Assembly (NCBI RefSeq): GCF_036634175.1
Contig: NZ_JAZIFX010000001.1
Location: 7,192,001 to 7,256,000, forward strand
DNA from: Streptomyces sp. P9-A2
Lineage (GTDB): Bacteria; Actinomycetota; Actinomycetes; Streptomycetales; Streptomycetaceae
DNA length: 64,000 nucleotides
Direction: 5' to 3'
Shown here: piece after piece, positions 42,842 to 51,972 of the stretch
How positions within the stretch are numbered: the stretch's first letter is position 1
How the letters are laid out: each line of letters starts with the position of its first letter
Notes under the pieces: model-generated
What the model was told of the DNA's origin: nothing
The model's database searches: none
What the model saw: only the letters and a program-made list of their open reading frames with translations
Position numbers and translations under genes: made by a program

Positions 42842-43418
42842 GGTCCCCTCGATTCGGAGAGGCGAGAGTGTTCCGCAGCTTGCCCATCGCTGTCCTGATC
42901 CGCGTCTTTGCGGTGCCCAGCGGGATCTTCTCCCAGTCGGCGATCTGCTGGGCCGTCATTCCGTAGATGCCCGCCATCACCAGGGCACGACCCTGCTCCC
43001 GCGGCAGCTGCGCCACGGCGGCCCGCAGCTGGGACGAGGCCTCGTCGGCCAGCGCCCACTGCTCGGGGGTCTCGGTCACGACATCGAGGAGCGCGTCGAG
43101 GTCCTCGGGCGCCACCGGCTCCGTCCGCCGCGCACGGACGGCGTCGATGGCGAGATTGTGCGCGATGGTCGTCAGCCAGGTCGTCACCGACCCGCGGCGC
43201 GAGTCGTAGATCTGCGCATGACGCCACGCACGCTCGAACGTCTGCTGGGCGATGTCCTCGGCAAGCTGCGGATCTCCGGTGACGGCGATGGCGACACCGA
43301 AGACCGCGCGCTGGAACCTCCGTACGAAGGTGACCGCGAGCTCCGGATCACCGGTGGCCAGCCCGGACAGCAGAGCCTCGTCCGGGAGACGGCCAACGGG
43401 GAACCGGAAGCTCGGCAC
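42831..43418 (-). CDS. ECF sigma factor, SigK-like
   Basis: 195 aa from GTG 43418; an upstream GTG at 43508 would add 30 unlikely residues. Region 2 (FVRRFQRAVFGVAIAVTGD, AEDIAQQTFERAWRHA, then SVTTWLTTIAHNLAIDAVR) and region 4 (AVAQLPREQGRALVMAGIYG, ADWEKIPLGTAKTRIRTAM) are both present and separated by an acidic linker. It directs RNA polymerase to a stress regulon when released from the overlapping RskA-like anti-sigma factor. A TATAAG element directly before the start may be its own promoter. Confidence 0.88.
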   Translation of the reverse strand: MPSFRFPVGRLPDEALLSGLATGDPELAVTFVRRFQRAVFGVAIAVTGDPQLAEDIAQQTFERAWRHAQIYDSRRGSVTTWLTTIAHNLAIDAVRARRTEPVAPEDLDALLDVVTETPEQWALADEASSQLRAAVAQLPREQGRALVMAGIYGMTAQQIADWEKIPLGTAKTRIRTAMGKLRNTLASPNRGDHGQ

Positions 43419-43636
43419 ACTTATATGTACGGTCCGCCCCCGCCAAGGGATTCCCTGGCCGCTGCGGAAAATCACATTCCCATTCTGCGCCGGTTTCCCC
43501 GGCTGCACGAACTGCTCGCAGCGCGGTCACTGACCGTTCCGCGCCAGCCGCAGCAAGTGATCCGCCAAGGCCCGACCCGCGGTCGGATCCCTGTCCGAAG
43601 AACGCGAGACCCTGATACTGGGCCGCCCTGCTCTTC

Positions 43637-44044
43637 ATGTCCGGCGCCGACAGCGAGCGGCCGGCGTCCGGGACGCCGCGCCCGCCCGTCGGCACCGGGC
43701 CCTTGCACTGGTCGCCCGACGTCAAGCAGCGGTACTTCCAGAGCCGTGAGACTCTCCGGGACGAGGTGGACACGCTTGCGCTCCGCGCGGCCGGAAACCC
43801 GGCTCACCTGGCGGAGCCGGTCCGGCTGCAACGGGTACTCACCGTGCGCTCGGCCGTCTATCGGCAGTCCCGCACCCACCTGTTCGCGGAACGTGTGCGA
43901 GGGCTGTTCGACGAAGGTGTGGAACTGGCCCGCCGTCCGCACCGGTACGACGACGCCACCGGGAGCCGGGCCCTGGCCACGGCCCTGACGGACAGAGCCA
44001 CCTTTCATGCCGCTGCCGAGGAGTTCGCGGCCGCCCGTGACGGC
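43637..44044 (+). pseudogene. Hypothetical gene truncated by an IS3 relic
   Basis: About 135 residues of plausible protein (PLHWSPDVKQRYFQSRETLR, VLTVRSAVYRQSRTHLFAER, ALTDRATFHAAAEEFAA) end abruptly where IS3 sequence begins near 44045. The protein is rich in Arg and Ala and mainly helical. The family is not recognised. The original 3' end is lost. Confidence 0.5.
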
Positions 44045-44545
44045 TTTCTCCCGGTATGCGGAGTGGCTTCCTGCTGCTGCCACCAGTCGCGTTCGTACTC
44101 GGCGGGCGGTACATGGCCGAGGGTCGAGTGAAGCCGTTCCTCCGGCTCGGCCTTGAACGTGCCGTTCAAGGTCTCGGTCATCGCATGGTCATGGCTGTCC
44201 GTGACGGACCCGATCGACGCCGAGGCGTCGATCTCGGCGAGCCGGACTGTATGCCGAATGGATACGTGTTGCGACCCGCGGTCGCTGTGCCGGATGAGAC
44301 CGGATTCCTTCTTGATCCTCCGTCTCCACAGGGCTGCCTCCAGGGCATCCAGGGGAAGTTCGGTCCGCATGTGGTTCGCGACCCGCCGGCCGACGATCAT
44401 TCGCGAGTGCACGTCCAGGGTGAACGCCGCGTATGCCCAGCCGGACCGGGCGCGGACATACGTCATGTCCGCCACCCGGAGCTGATCCGGACGCAGGGCG
44501 GTGAAGTCGCGGTCGACCAGGTCCGGCGGGCGTGCTCTTCGGGTG
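44045..44545 (-). pseudogene. IS3-family transposase OrfB relic
   Basis: Integrase-core segments in order: DFTALRPDQLRVADMTYVRA (first Asp), TLDVHSRMIVGRRVANHMRT, LIRHSDRGSQ (second Asp), and AMTETLNGTFKAE (Glu). A deletion joins this directly to ERLHSTLGHVPPAEYE, omitting about 25 residues. The N-terminus and OrfA are missing, and no inverted repeats were found. Inactive. Confidence 0.8.
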
Positions 44546-44586
44546 TCTCGCGAGGGTTCGACTGCTCCGGAACCGAAAGCGATCTG

Positions 44587-44626
44587 TTAAATGTTGGACC
44601 TTGCGCATCCTGTCTATCGTCGATAG
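44587..44626 (+). promoter_or_regulatory. Operator region of the transporter gene
   Basis: TTAAATGTTGGACCTT (44587-44602) resembles the proposed GntR motif found before the CoA operon and between gntR and etfB. Twelve bases further a perfect palindrome CTATCG-T-CGATAG (44614-44626) follows. The stretch is AT-rich compared with its surroundings and lies 85 bp before the start codon. Confidence 0.5.
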
Positions 44627-44709
44627 TTTTCCGGTGTCGCACATTGTGACTCGCGCTACACCACCCGGTGTCGCCAGCAGCGCGGACCACCCCCGTCCTG
44701 GAGGACATC

Positions 44710-46068
44710 GTGGCCTCTTCCTCCGACCGCCCGCAGGTCTCGATCGTGCGGGTAGCTGGTGCCAGCCTCATCGGCACGGCGATCGAGTTCTTCGACTTCT
44801 TCATCTTCGGTACCGCGGCAGCGCTGGTCTTCGGAAAGCTCTTCTTCCCCGACCTCGACCCGCTGATCGGCACCCTGGCCGCCTTCGCGACCTTCGGTGT
44901 CGCCTTCATCGCTCGCCCGCTCGGCGCAGTGATCTTCGGTCACTTCGGTGACCGGGTCAGCCGCAAACGGATGCTGATCACCAGCCTCATGATGATGGGC
45001 CTGAGCACCGTCGCGGTCGGCCTGCTGCCCACGCACGAGCAGGTCGGCATCCTGGCTCCGATCCTCCTGGTCGTCTGCCGCTTCATCCAGGGGCTGGCGC
45101 TCGGGGGCGAGTGGAGTGGTGCGGTGCTGATGGCCGTGGAACACGCGCCCAAGAACAAGCGGGCGTTCTACGGCAGTTGGCCGCAGGTGGGTGTGCCGCT
45201 CGGCCTGGTTCTCGCCACCGGCATGTTCTGGGTCGTCCAGCAACTTCCCACGGCGCAACTCGAGTCCTGGGGCTGGCGTGTCCCGTTCCTGCTGAGCGCG
45301 GTACTGGTGGCCCTCGGTCTCTACATCCGGCTCAAGATCGAAGACTCGCCGGCATTCGAGGCGGTCAAGGAAAAGGGGCAGCAGGAGCGCTTCCCGGCCG
45401 GTGTCGTCATGCGCAAGGCCGGCGGTCGTGTGGTCATCGGCGCGCTGGCCATGGCGGCGGCGAACATCCCCTTCTACATGGCGACCGTCTTCGCGCTGAC
45501 CTATGGAGCCAGTGACGGCGTCAGCAGAAACGCCGTGCTCGGCGCGGTGTGTCTCGCCTCGCTGGTGCAGATGGGGACGATCCCGCTGGCGGCGAGGTTC
45601 TGTGACACCTATGGCCGGCGCCCGGTCCTGATGGTGGGCTGCGTCGCCACGGCCGTCATGGCCTTCCCGTTCTTCTGGCTGGTCGACACGCACCACCCCG
45701 TCGCGATCATCGCCGCCATGATGCTGGCGCTGCCGGTCTGCCACGCGCTGACCTACGCGCCGGTCTCCGCCTTCCTTCCCGAACTGTTCCCCACTCAGCT
45801 TCGCTACAGCGGCTCGGGGATCGCCTACACGCTCGGCGGGCTGCTGTTCAGCGCCCCGGTGCCCTTCATCTCCGCCGCGCTCTTCGACAGCTTCGACGCC
45901 GCCTGGCCCCTCTCGCTCTACATCGTCGTCGGTAGCGTGCTGACCTTCGTGGCCGTCACCGTCTCGCGGGAGACCCGTGACGACGAGATCGCCTGGTCGG
46001 ACGACCCGGCGGAACGGACCCCCGACGGCTCCGCCGCCGGCCCGGACCCCGTCCCGGCCGTCCACTGA
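44710..46068 (+). CDS. MHS-family MFS transporter (metabolite:proton symporter)
   Basis: 452 aa from the GTG at 44710, which has GGAGG 6 bp upstream. An in-frame GTG at 44668 lacks a good site. Twelve transmembrane segments; MHS marks are GTAIEFFDFFIFGTAAAL, FGHFGDRVSRKRML between TM2 and TM3, RFIQGLALGGEWSGAVLM, and FCDTYGRRPVLM in the middle. Relatives take up organic acids such as alpha-ketoglutarate, shikimate, benzoate-like acids or betaines. Position before the CoA-thioester operon, with a shared putative operator, suggests uptake of the acid that the operon degrades. Confidence 0.88.
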   Translation: MASSSDRPQVSIVRVAGASLIGTAIEFFDFFIFGTAAALVFGKLFFPDLDPLIGTLAAFATFGVAFIARPLGAVIFGHFGDRVSRKRMLITSLMMMGLSTVAVGLLPTHEQVGILAPILLVVCRFIQGLALGGEWSGAVLMAVEHAPKNKRAFYGSWPQVGVPLGLVLATGMFWVVQQLPTAQLESWGWRVPFLLSAVLVALGLYIRLKIEDSPAFEAVKEKGQQERFPAGVVMRKAGGRVVIGALAMAAANIPFYMATVFALTYGASDGVSRNAVLGAVCLASLVQMGTIPLAARFCDTYGRRPVLMVGCVATAVMAFPFFWLVDTHHPVAIIAAMMLALPVCHALTYAPVSAFLPELFPTQLRYSGSGIAYTLGGLLFSAPVPFISAALFDSFDAAWPLSLYIVVGSVLTFVAVTVSRETRDDEIAWSDDPAERTPDGSAAGPDPVPAVH

Positions 46069-46074
46069 AAGACC

Positions 46075-46113
46075 CCGTGGGCCGCCCGATGCTGGCACGC
46101 GGGCGGCCCACGG
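46075..46113 (+). terminator. Terminator behind the transporter gene
   Basis: CCGTGGGCCGCCCG (46075-46088) and its exact complement (46100-46113) form a 14-bp stem with an 11-base loop, 7 bp after the stop codon. It separates transporter transcription from the operon that follows. Confidence 0.88.
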
Positions 46114-46118
46114 CCCCT

Positions 46119-46160
46119 AAAGGTCCACTATTGACCACCTTTAAAATGTTCGACATTATG
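46119..46160 (+). promoter_or_regulatory. Operator and promoter region of the CoA operon
   Basis: TTAAAATGTTCGACATTATG (46141-46160) contains the palindrome AATGT-TCG-ACATT, the clearest copy of the proposed GntR motif. Just before it, TAAAGGT and ACCTTTA form another inverted repeat with 12 bases between. This is the only AT-rich segment ahead of the 13-kb operon, and it ends about 5-15 bp before the first start codon. Confidence 0.6.
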
Positions 46161-46174
46161 AAGCGGTGAAGGCT

Positions 46175-47404
46175 ATGACTTTGACACCGGCCCCACAAGG
46201 CCCCTTGGACGGTGTGCGCGTGGTCGACATGACGACCTCGTACGCCGGGCCCACAGCCGCGATGTACCTCGCTGATCTCGGAGCCACCGTCGTCAAGGTG
46301 GAACGGCCGGGCCACGGTGACGACACCAGGAGTTGGGGGCCGCCGTTCGTGGACGGCGTCTCGGCCTGGTTCTCCTCGGCCAACCGCAACAAGCAGTCCT
46401 TGGCGGTCAACCTCCGCGCCTCCACCGGCCGCGAGGTGCTGCTGCGGCTGCTCGACACCGCGGACGTCTTCCTCCAGAACATGAACCCGAGCAAGCTCAC
46501 CCGCATGGGCATCGACGCCGAGACCCTGCGGGCACGCAACCCGCGGCTGGTCTACTGCGCGATGTCGGGTTTCGGCCTCGACGGGCCCGACAGCGCCCTG
46601 CCCGGTTACGACCTCGTCGCACAGGCACGGTCCGGCCTGATGTCGGTGACCGGGGAGCGGGGCCGCAGCCCGCAGCGCGTCTCGACCGCGCTCTCCGACG
46701 TGGTGACCGGCATGGCCGCGGCGGTCGCGATCAACGCCGCCCTGGTGCGGCAGTGCCGCAGCGGTGAGGGCGAGACCATCGACGTGTCCCTCCTCGACAC
46801 CGACCTCGCGCTGATGGCACCACGGATCGCGGCCTACTGCGCCGGCGAGGCGGAACCCGCGCCCAGCGGCGGCACCGACTCGGTACTCGCCGTCTACCAG
46901 CCCTTCGAGACGGCCGACCGCCCCATCGTCGTGGCCATCGGCAACAACGCGATGTGGCAGCGTTTCTGCGAGGCCGTCGACCTGCCCGAGCTCGGAGCGG
47001 ACCCGGCCCTCGCCGACAACGCCGACCGCCGCGAGCACCGCACGCGGATCACCGCGGCCGTCGCCCAGCGGCTCGCGACCCGCCCGGCGGCCGAATGGCT
47101 CCGTGTCCTCGGCGACGTCGAGGTGCCCGCCTCCCCCGTCCAGTCGCTGTCCGAGGTCGTGAAGGACCCGCAGGTGGTCGCTCGCGGGAGCCTGCTTCCG
47201 GTCCCCGGCTCCCAGGAGGAACTCGTGAGCGTCCGCAGCCCGTTCCGGCTCGCCTCGCAGACCACGCCGCGCAACGAGCGGTTCCCCGAACTCGGTGCCG
47301 ACACCCGCGAGGTCCTGGGTGGACTCGGCTACTCCGAGCAGGAGATCACCGACCTCGCCACCGCGGGCACGATCGGCGTGGGTACCACGGCGGTGGCCTC
47401 GTGA
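46175..47404 (+). CDS. Class III CoA-transferase (CaiB/BaiF family) 1
   Basis: 409 aa. Family III marks: LDGVRVVDMTTSYAGPTAAM, LGATVVKVERP, NRNKQSLAVNL, and LPGYDLVAQARSGLMSVTGE with the catalytic Asp that forms the acyl-anhydride. Such enzymes move CoA between carboxylic acids, or racemise 2-methylacyl-CoA. A GTG 9 bp upstream (46166) is an alternative start. First gene of the operon, directly behind the putative GntR operator. The enoyl-CoA hydratase gene overlaps its stop (GTGA). It could activate the substrate using a CoA-thioester product. Confidence 0.88.
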   Translation: MTLTPAPQGPLDGVRVVDMTTSYAGPTAAMYLADLGATVVKVERPGHGDDTRSWGPPFVDGVSAWFSSANRNKQSLAVNLRASTGREVLLRLLDTADVFLQNMNPSKLTRMGIDAETLRARNPRLVYCAMSGFGLDGPDSALPGYDLVAQARSGLMSVTGERGRSPQRVSTALSDVVTGMAAAVAINAALVRQCRSGEGETIDVSLLDTDLALMAPRIAAYCAGEAEPAPSGGTDSVLAVYQPFETADRPIVVAIGNNAMWQRFCEAVDLPELGADPALADNADRREHRTRITAAVAQRLATRPAAEWLRVLGDVEVPASPVQSLSEVVKDPQVVARGSLLPVPGSQEELVSVRSPFRLASQTTPRNERFPELGADTREVLGGLGYSEQEITDLATAGTIGVGTTAVAS

Positions 47405-48213
47405 GTACGTCCGACGCCCTGCTCGTGGACCGCGCCGGCGCGGTCACCACCCTGACGATCAACCGGCCCGAGGCCCACAACGCGCTCAACACCGAGGTGC
47501 TCGCCGCGCTGCGCGCCGCCGTGCTCGAGGCGGAGGCGGATCCGGCAGTCCGCGCGGTCGTCGTCACCGGCGCCGGGAAGAAAGCTTTCTGCGCCGGTGC
47601 CGACCTCAAGGAACTCGTCGGCATGGGGCCGGACCGGGCGCACGAGAAGATGCGCTCGGGCCAGCGGGCACTGCGCGACATCGAGCGCGCCGCCGTCCCG
47701 GTCATCGCCGCCGTCAACGGGGTCGCCCTCGGCGGCGGATTCGAACTCGTACTGGCCTCGACCTTCTCCGTGCTCTCCACCCGCGCCTCGCTCGGCCTGC
47801 CCGAGTCCGGGCTCGGCCTCATCCCGGGGTACGGGGGCACTCAGCGGCTGCCCCGGGCAGTGGGCTCCCCGACCGCGGCGTACCTGATGCTCACCGGCAC
47901 CCGGCTCGACGCGGACCGCGCCCACCGGCTCGGGCTCACCCCGGTGCCGCCGGTCGCGCCGGAGGACCTGGCGGCGACCGCGAAGGCGCTCGCCGAGAAG
48001 ATCGCCGCGCAAGGGCCGCTGGCCGTGCGCTCGATCCTCACCGCGCTCGAAGCGGGCCGTGACGCGCCCCTCGACGCCGGGCTCCAGCACGAGACCGCAC
48101 TGGCCGCACTCGCCGTCGGCGGAGCGGAGTCCGACGAGGGCGTCAACGCCTTCCTGGAGCGCCGCCCCGCCGTCTTCGCCGCCCCGACGAACGTCCCCGA
48201 GGAGTCGACATGA
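47401..48213 (+). CDS. Enoyl-CoA hydratase (BadK-like candidate)
   Basis: 270 aa crotonase-fold protein. Oxyanion-hole segments KAFCAGADLKELV and NGVALGGGFELVLA, with both catalytic Glu present: GGGFE and PESGLGLIPGYGGTQRL. It adds water across a 2,3-enoyl-CoA. GTG start overlaps the CoA-transferase stop, and its own stop overlaps the acyl-CoA dehydrogenase start (ATGA). In an alicyclic pathway it would correspond to cyclohex-1-ene-carboxyl-CoA hydratase, but sequence alone cannot tell ring from chain substrates. Confidence 0.88.
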   Translation: MSTSDALLVDRAGAVTTLTINRPEAHNALNTEVLAALRAAVLEAEADPAVRAVVVTGAGKKAFCAGADLKELVGMGPDRAHEKMRSGQRALRDIERAAVPVIAAVNGVALGGGFELVLASTFSVLSTRASLGLPESGLGLIPGYGGTQRLPRAVGSPTAAYLMLTGTRLDADRAHRLGLTPVPPVAPEDLAATAKALAEKIAAQGPLAVRSILTALEAGRDAPLDAGLQHETALAALAVGGAESDEGVNAFLERRPAVFAAPTNVPEEST

Positions 48214-49433
48214 GCGTGGAACCGCTCGCCCTCGATACCGACCCCAAGGCCTACCTGGCCCTGCACGACCTCCTGGACGAGCCGGCCGCCGATGCCGCCC
48301 TGACCGACCGTGAGCGCGAGGTCCGGACCCTCACCCGCGAGGTCGTCTCCCGCGAGGTGGCCCCCCGCGCGGCCGAACTCGACGCCACCCACGGCTTCGC
48401 CCACGACAGCGTGCAGGCCCTGGCCCAGGCCGGTCTGATGGGCCTGGTCCTCCCCACGCACCTCGGCGGCACGGGCGACACCAACGTCGCGTACGCCGTG
48501 GCGATGGAGGAGGTCACGGCCGGCTGCGCGGCGACCTCGCTCGTGTTCATGACCCAGATGCACGCGGCGTACCCGATCCTGCTCGCGGGCAGTGACGAAC
48601 TGGCGCGGCGGTACATCCCCGGCCTGCTCGACGGCTCGGTGTACGGCGCGCTCGGCATCACCGAGCCCCACGCCGGCAGTGACGTCGCCTCCCTGCGGAC
48701 CACCGCCCGGCCGACCGGTGACGGCTACCTGCTCAACGGGGCGAAGACCTTCATCACCACCGGCGACCGGGCCGGGGTGATCATCTGCTTCGCCACCGTC
48801 GACAAGAGCCTGGGGCGTCGCGGGATCAGCGCGTTCGTCGTGGACGGCGGCTGGGACGGTGTCAGCCACGGCCGGCCCTTCGAGAAGATGGGCATGCACG
48901 GCTCCAGCACCGCGGAGCTGTTCTTCGACGACGTGCGCATCCCGGCCGACCACCTCCTGGGCGAGGAGGGCCAGGGCTGGCGCGTGGTGATGAACTCCGT
49001 GGTCAAGTCGCGGATCAGCGCCGCCGCCCAGGGCGTCGGCCTGGCCCGCGCGGCGTACGCGCGGACCCTGGCCACCCTGACCCGGCTGCACGGCAGCCGG
49101 CTGCCCGACGAACACACCTTCGCACTCGCCGACTTGCGCGGCCGGATCCTGCAGGGCCGGCTGCTGCTGCACGCGGTCGCCCGCCAGGTCGACACCGCCA
49201 CCGACATCCCGACCGGACAGATCGGGATGATGAAGCAGGCCTGCACCGACCTGGGCTTCACCGCGGCCGTGGAGGCCACCCGCATCCTCGGCCCGTACGG
49301 CGACCTCGCCGTCCTCGGTGTCGAGCGCTGCCTGCGCGATGCCAAGGTCACCCAGATCTACGACGGCACCAACGAGATCCAGCGGCTGCTCATCGGCCGC
49401 GAGATCACCCGCGCGATGGGAGAGCTGACATGA
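48210..49433 (+). CDS. Acyl-CoA dehydrogenase 1, with Asp in place of the usual catalytic Glu
   Basis: 407 aa FAD enzyme. N-terminal helical domain, beta domain with GALGITEPHAGSDVASLRTT and TFITTGDRAG, and C-terminal helices. The segment near the end reads IYDGTNEIQRLLIGREITRA, where most family members have YEGT. The catalytic base Glu is therefore replaced by Asp. It passes electrons to ETF, encoded at 60.4 kb. In the proposed pathway it would desaturate the ring next to the CoA-thioester (AliB-type step). It is coupled to both neighbours by 4-bp overlaps. Confidence 0.88.
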   Translation: MSVEPLALDTDPKAYLALHDLLDEPAADAALTDREREVRTLTREVVSREVAPRAAELDATHGFAHDSVQALAQAGLMGLVLPTHLGGTGDTNVAYAVAMEEVTAGCAATSLVFMTQMHAAYPILLAGSDELARRYIPGLLDGSVYGALGITEPHAGSDVASLRTTARPTGDGYLLNGAKTFITTGDRAGVIICFATVDKSLGRRGISAFVVDGGWDGVSHGRPFEKMGMHGSSTAELFFDDVRIPADHLLGEEGQGWRVVMNSVVKSRISAAAQGVGLARAAYARTLATLTRLHGSRLPDEHTFALADLRGRILQGRLLLHAVARQVDTATDIPTGQIGMMKQACTDLGFTAAVEATRILGPYGDLAVLGVERCLRDAKVTQIYDGTNEIQRLLIGREITRAMGELT

Positions 49434-50182
49434 CGGACCTGCACGGCAAGGTCGCGATCGTCACCGGAGCCGGGCGGGGGCTCGGCCGGTCGATGGCCTC
49501 GGCACTGGTCGCGGCCGGTGCCGCGGTCACCGTCGCCGCCCGCACCGGCGCGGAGCTGGACGCGTTCGTCGACGAGGCCAAGGCCGCCGACGGCCGGGCG
49601 CTCGCCTGCCCGACCGACATCACCGACGAGGCCGCGGTCGAACGGATGGTCGCGGCGACCGTCGAGACCTTCGGACGGGTCGACATTCTGGTCAACAACT
49701 CCGGCATCGTCGCCTCCACCCCCCTGCTGGACCAGCCGGCCGAGGAGTGGGACCGGGTGGTCGCGACCAACCTCCGCGGCACCTACCTCGCCACCAGGGC
49801 AGCCGGCCGCCACATGGCCGCGCAGGGCTCCGGCAAGGTCGTCAACATCGCCTCCAACTTCGCCCTCCAGGGCGTCGCCGCCCACGCGGCCTACTCCGCG
49901 TCCAAGGCCGGCGTCATCGCCTTCACCCGCTCCATGGCCGTCGAGTGGGCACGGCACGGCATCCAGGTCAACGCGATCGCCCCCGGCTACTTCGCCACGC
50001 CGCTCAACAGCGCGCTGCGCGCCGACACCGACGCCATGGCCAAGGTCACGCGGGCCATCCCCGCCCGCCGCATGGGCCGACCGGAGGAGCTCGAGCCGTG
50101 GCTGCTGCTGCTCGCCGGCAGTGCCTCGGACTTCATGACCGGCGAGGTCATCGTCATCGACGGCGGCCAGAGCGTCCGCTGA
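49430..50182 (+). CDS. Short-chain dehydrogenase (BadH-like candidate)
   Basis: 250 aa classical SDR. Cofactor site VTGAGRGLGRS, NNSG after strand 4, catalytic Ser in VNIASNFALQG, YSASK (Tyr/Lys), and PGYFATPLN. NAD is likely, as Asp or Arg selectors favour no phosphate (VAARTGAEL is ambiguous). In the cyclohexanecarboxylate pathway an SDR oxidises 2-hydroxycyclohexanecarboxyl-CoA to the 2-keto form. Placement between a dehydrogenase and a BadI-type hydrolase fits this. ATG overlaps the upstream stop (ATGA). Confidence 0.87.
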   Translation: MTDLHGKVAIVTGAGRGLGRSMASALVAAGAAVTVAARTGAELDAFVDEAKAADGRALACPTDITDEAAVERMVAATVETFGRVDILVNNSGIVASTPLLDQPAEEWDRVVATNLRGTYLATRAAGRHMAAQGSGKVVNIASNFALQGVAAHAAYSASKAGVIAFTRSMAVEWARHGIQVNAIAPGYFATPLNSALRADTDAMAKVTRAIPARRMGRPEELEPWLLLLAGSASDFMTGEVIVIDGGQSVR

Positions 50183-50211
50183 GACCGCCACGGCCACTTC
50201 AGGGAGAACCA

Positions 50212-51090
50212 GTGAGCAAGGTGAGCAAGACCGTCGCCGTCCTCGGCGCCGGCACCATGGGCTCGGGCATCGCCACCGTGATGGCGCGCGCCGGGCACCG
50301 GACGATCCTCTACGACGTCGACGAGGGCAACCTCAAGCGCGGCATCGACACCGTGCACGGCTTCTTCGACAAGAGCGTCAAGCTCGGCAAGCTCGACGCG
50401 ACCGCCGCCCAGGCGGCCAAGGACGCCCTGGTCGGCAGCACGACCCTCAGCGACCTCGCGCCGTGCGACGTCGTGGTCGAGGCGGTCTTCGAGGACCTCC
50501 AGCTGAAGAAGGACACCTTCGGCAGGCTGGACGAGATCGTCTCCGAGCACACGCTGTTCCACACCAACACCTCGACGCTGTCGGTCACCGGCATCGCGTC
50601 CGGATCGCGGCTGCCGGAGCGGGTCGTCGGCACCCATTACTGCAACCCGGCACCGCTGATGAAGCTGGTCGAGGTCGCCGACGGCCGGCACACCGCCGAC
50701 TGGGCGCACAAGGCGACCGTCGAGTTCCTCGATTCCCTCGGCAAGACCAGCGTCGTCACCCAGGACCGGCCCGGTTTCATCGTCAACCGGTTCCTGATCC
50801 CGTGGGAGAACTCCTGCATCCGCGCCCTCGAAGCGGGCCTCGGCACCAAGGAGTCGATCGACGCCGCCGTACTCGGTGGACTCGGACACCCCATGGGCCC
50901 CTTCCGGCTGCTGGACATCGTCGGCATGGACATCCACCAGCAGGTCGCGACCCGCCTCTACGAGCAGCTGCGTGACCCGCGCTTCTTCCCGCCGCCGATG
51001 GTCGAGCGGATGGTCGCCGCGGGCGACCTCGGCCGCAAGACCGGCCGCGGCTTCTACACCTACGACGACACCCGCCTCTTCGGGTCCTGA
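50212..51090 (+). CDS. 3-hydroxyacyl-CoA dehydrogenase 1
   Basis: 292 aa. NAD-binding VLGAGTMGSGIATVMARAGH at the start, TNTSTLSVTGIA, the catalytic His in GTHYCNPAPLMKLVEV paired with Glu, PGFIVNRFLIPWENSCIRAL, and GHPMGPFRLLDIVGMD in the C-terminal dimerisation domain. It oxidises (S)-3-hydroxyacyl-CoA to 3-ketoacyl-CoA in the cytosol. The HYCNP sequence departs from the more common HFFNP, which may reflect an unusual substrate. AGGGAGAA ribosome site before GTG. Confidence 0.88.
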   Translation: MSKVSKTVAVLGAGTMGSGIATVMARAGHRTILYDVDEGNLKRGIDTVHGFFDKSVKLGKLDATAAQAAKDALVGSTTLSDLAPCDVVVEAVFEDLQLKKDTFGRLDEIVSEHTLFHTNTSTLSVTGIASGSRLPERVVGTHYCNPAPLMKLVEVADGRHTADWAHKATVEFLDSLGKTSVVTQDRPGFIVNRFLIPWENSCIRALEAGLGTKESIDAAVLGGLGHPMGPFRLLDIVGMDIHQQVATRLYEQLRDPRFFPPPMVERMVAAGDLGRKTGRGFYTYDDTRLFGS

Positions 51091-51102
51091 AGGAGACAGA
51101 CG

Positions 51103-51972
51103 ATGAACGACTTCCCGAGGGTCGGGGTGCTCGGCCTCGGCACGATGGGCGCCGGGATCGCGCAGGTGTTCGCCGCCTCCGGCCGTGACGTCGTCGCCCT
51201 GGAGACGGACGAGTCCCGGGTCGACGCCGGCCTCGCCGCGGTGGCGGAGTTCCTCGACGGCGGCGTCGCCCGCGGCAAGATCACCGAGGACGCCAAGCAG
51301 GCCGTGCTGGCACGCATCACCGGCACCACGACCATGGCCGACCTGGCCGGCGTCGACGTCGTGATCGAGTCGGTGACGGAGAACGCCGAGGTGAAGAAGG
51401 CGCTGCTGGCCGAGGCCGCCGCCGTCGTGGGCGAGCACACCCCCATCCTGACCAACACCTCCGCCCTGTCGGTCACCGACCTGGCCGCGGCCCTGCCGAA
51501 CCCGGAACGGGTCGCCGGCCTCCACTTCTTCAACCCCGCGCCGGTCATGCGCACCGTCGAGGTGGTCCGCGCGCTGCAGACCGAACCCCGGCTGGTCGAG
51601 CGGCTGGTGGCGCTGGTCGCCTCCCTCGAGGGCAAGGAACCGGTCGTCGTCAAGGACCGGCCCGGCTTCCTCCTCAACGCGCTGCTGCTGCCCTACCTCA
51701 ACGACGTCATCCAGGAGTACGACGACGGCCTGGCCACCGCCGAGGACATCGACACAGCCCTCAAGCTCGGCCTCGGCTACCAGTCCGGACCCTTCGAGAT
51801 GCTCGACATGATCGGCCTCGACGTCCACCTCCACGCCACGCAGAGCGCGTACGCGGCGACGCTCGACAGCCGCTACGCCCCGCCCCCGCTGCTGCGCCAG
51901 ATGGTCGCCGCCGGACGGCTCGGCGCCAAGAACGGCCAGGGATTCCGCACCGGAGAGAAGAGCACCCGATGA
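51103..51972 (+). CDS. 3-hydroxyacyl-CoA dehydrogenase 2
   Basis: 289 aa. GLGTMGAGIAQVFAASGRDV, TNTSALSVTDLAA, catalytic GLHFFNPAPVMRTVEVVRAL, PGFLLNALLLPYLNDVIQEY and GYQSGPFEMLDMIGLDVHLH. It is a paralogue of its neighbours at 50.2 and 58.2 kb. Three such enzymes in one operon suggest several chain- or ring-specific oxidation steps. Ribosome site AAGGAGA before ATG, and the stop overlaps the next gene (ATGA). Confidence 0.9.
   Translation: MNDFPRVGVLGLGTMGAGIAQVFAASGRDVVALETDESRVDAGLAAVAEFLDGGVARGKITEDAKQAVLARITGTTTMADLAGVDVVIESVTENAEVKKALLAEAAAVVGEHTPILTNTSALSVTDLAAALPNPERVAGLHFFNPAPVMRTVEVVRALQTEPRLVERLVALVASLEGKEPVVVKDRPGFLLNALLLPYLNDVIQEYDDGLATAEDIDTALKLGLGYQSGPFEMLDMIGLDVHLHATQSAYAATLDSRYAPPPLLRQMVAAGRLGAKNGQGFRTGEKSTR

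Noticed and set aside
45956..47038. Minus-strand frame opposite the first CoA-transferase gene
   Set aside because: It would run through the terminator and the operator region and shows no recognisable domain.
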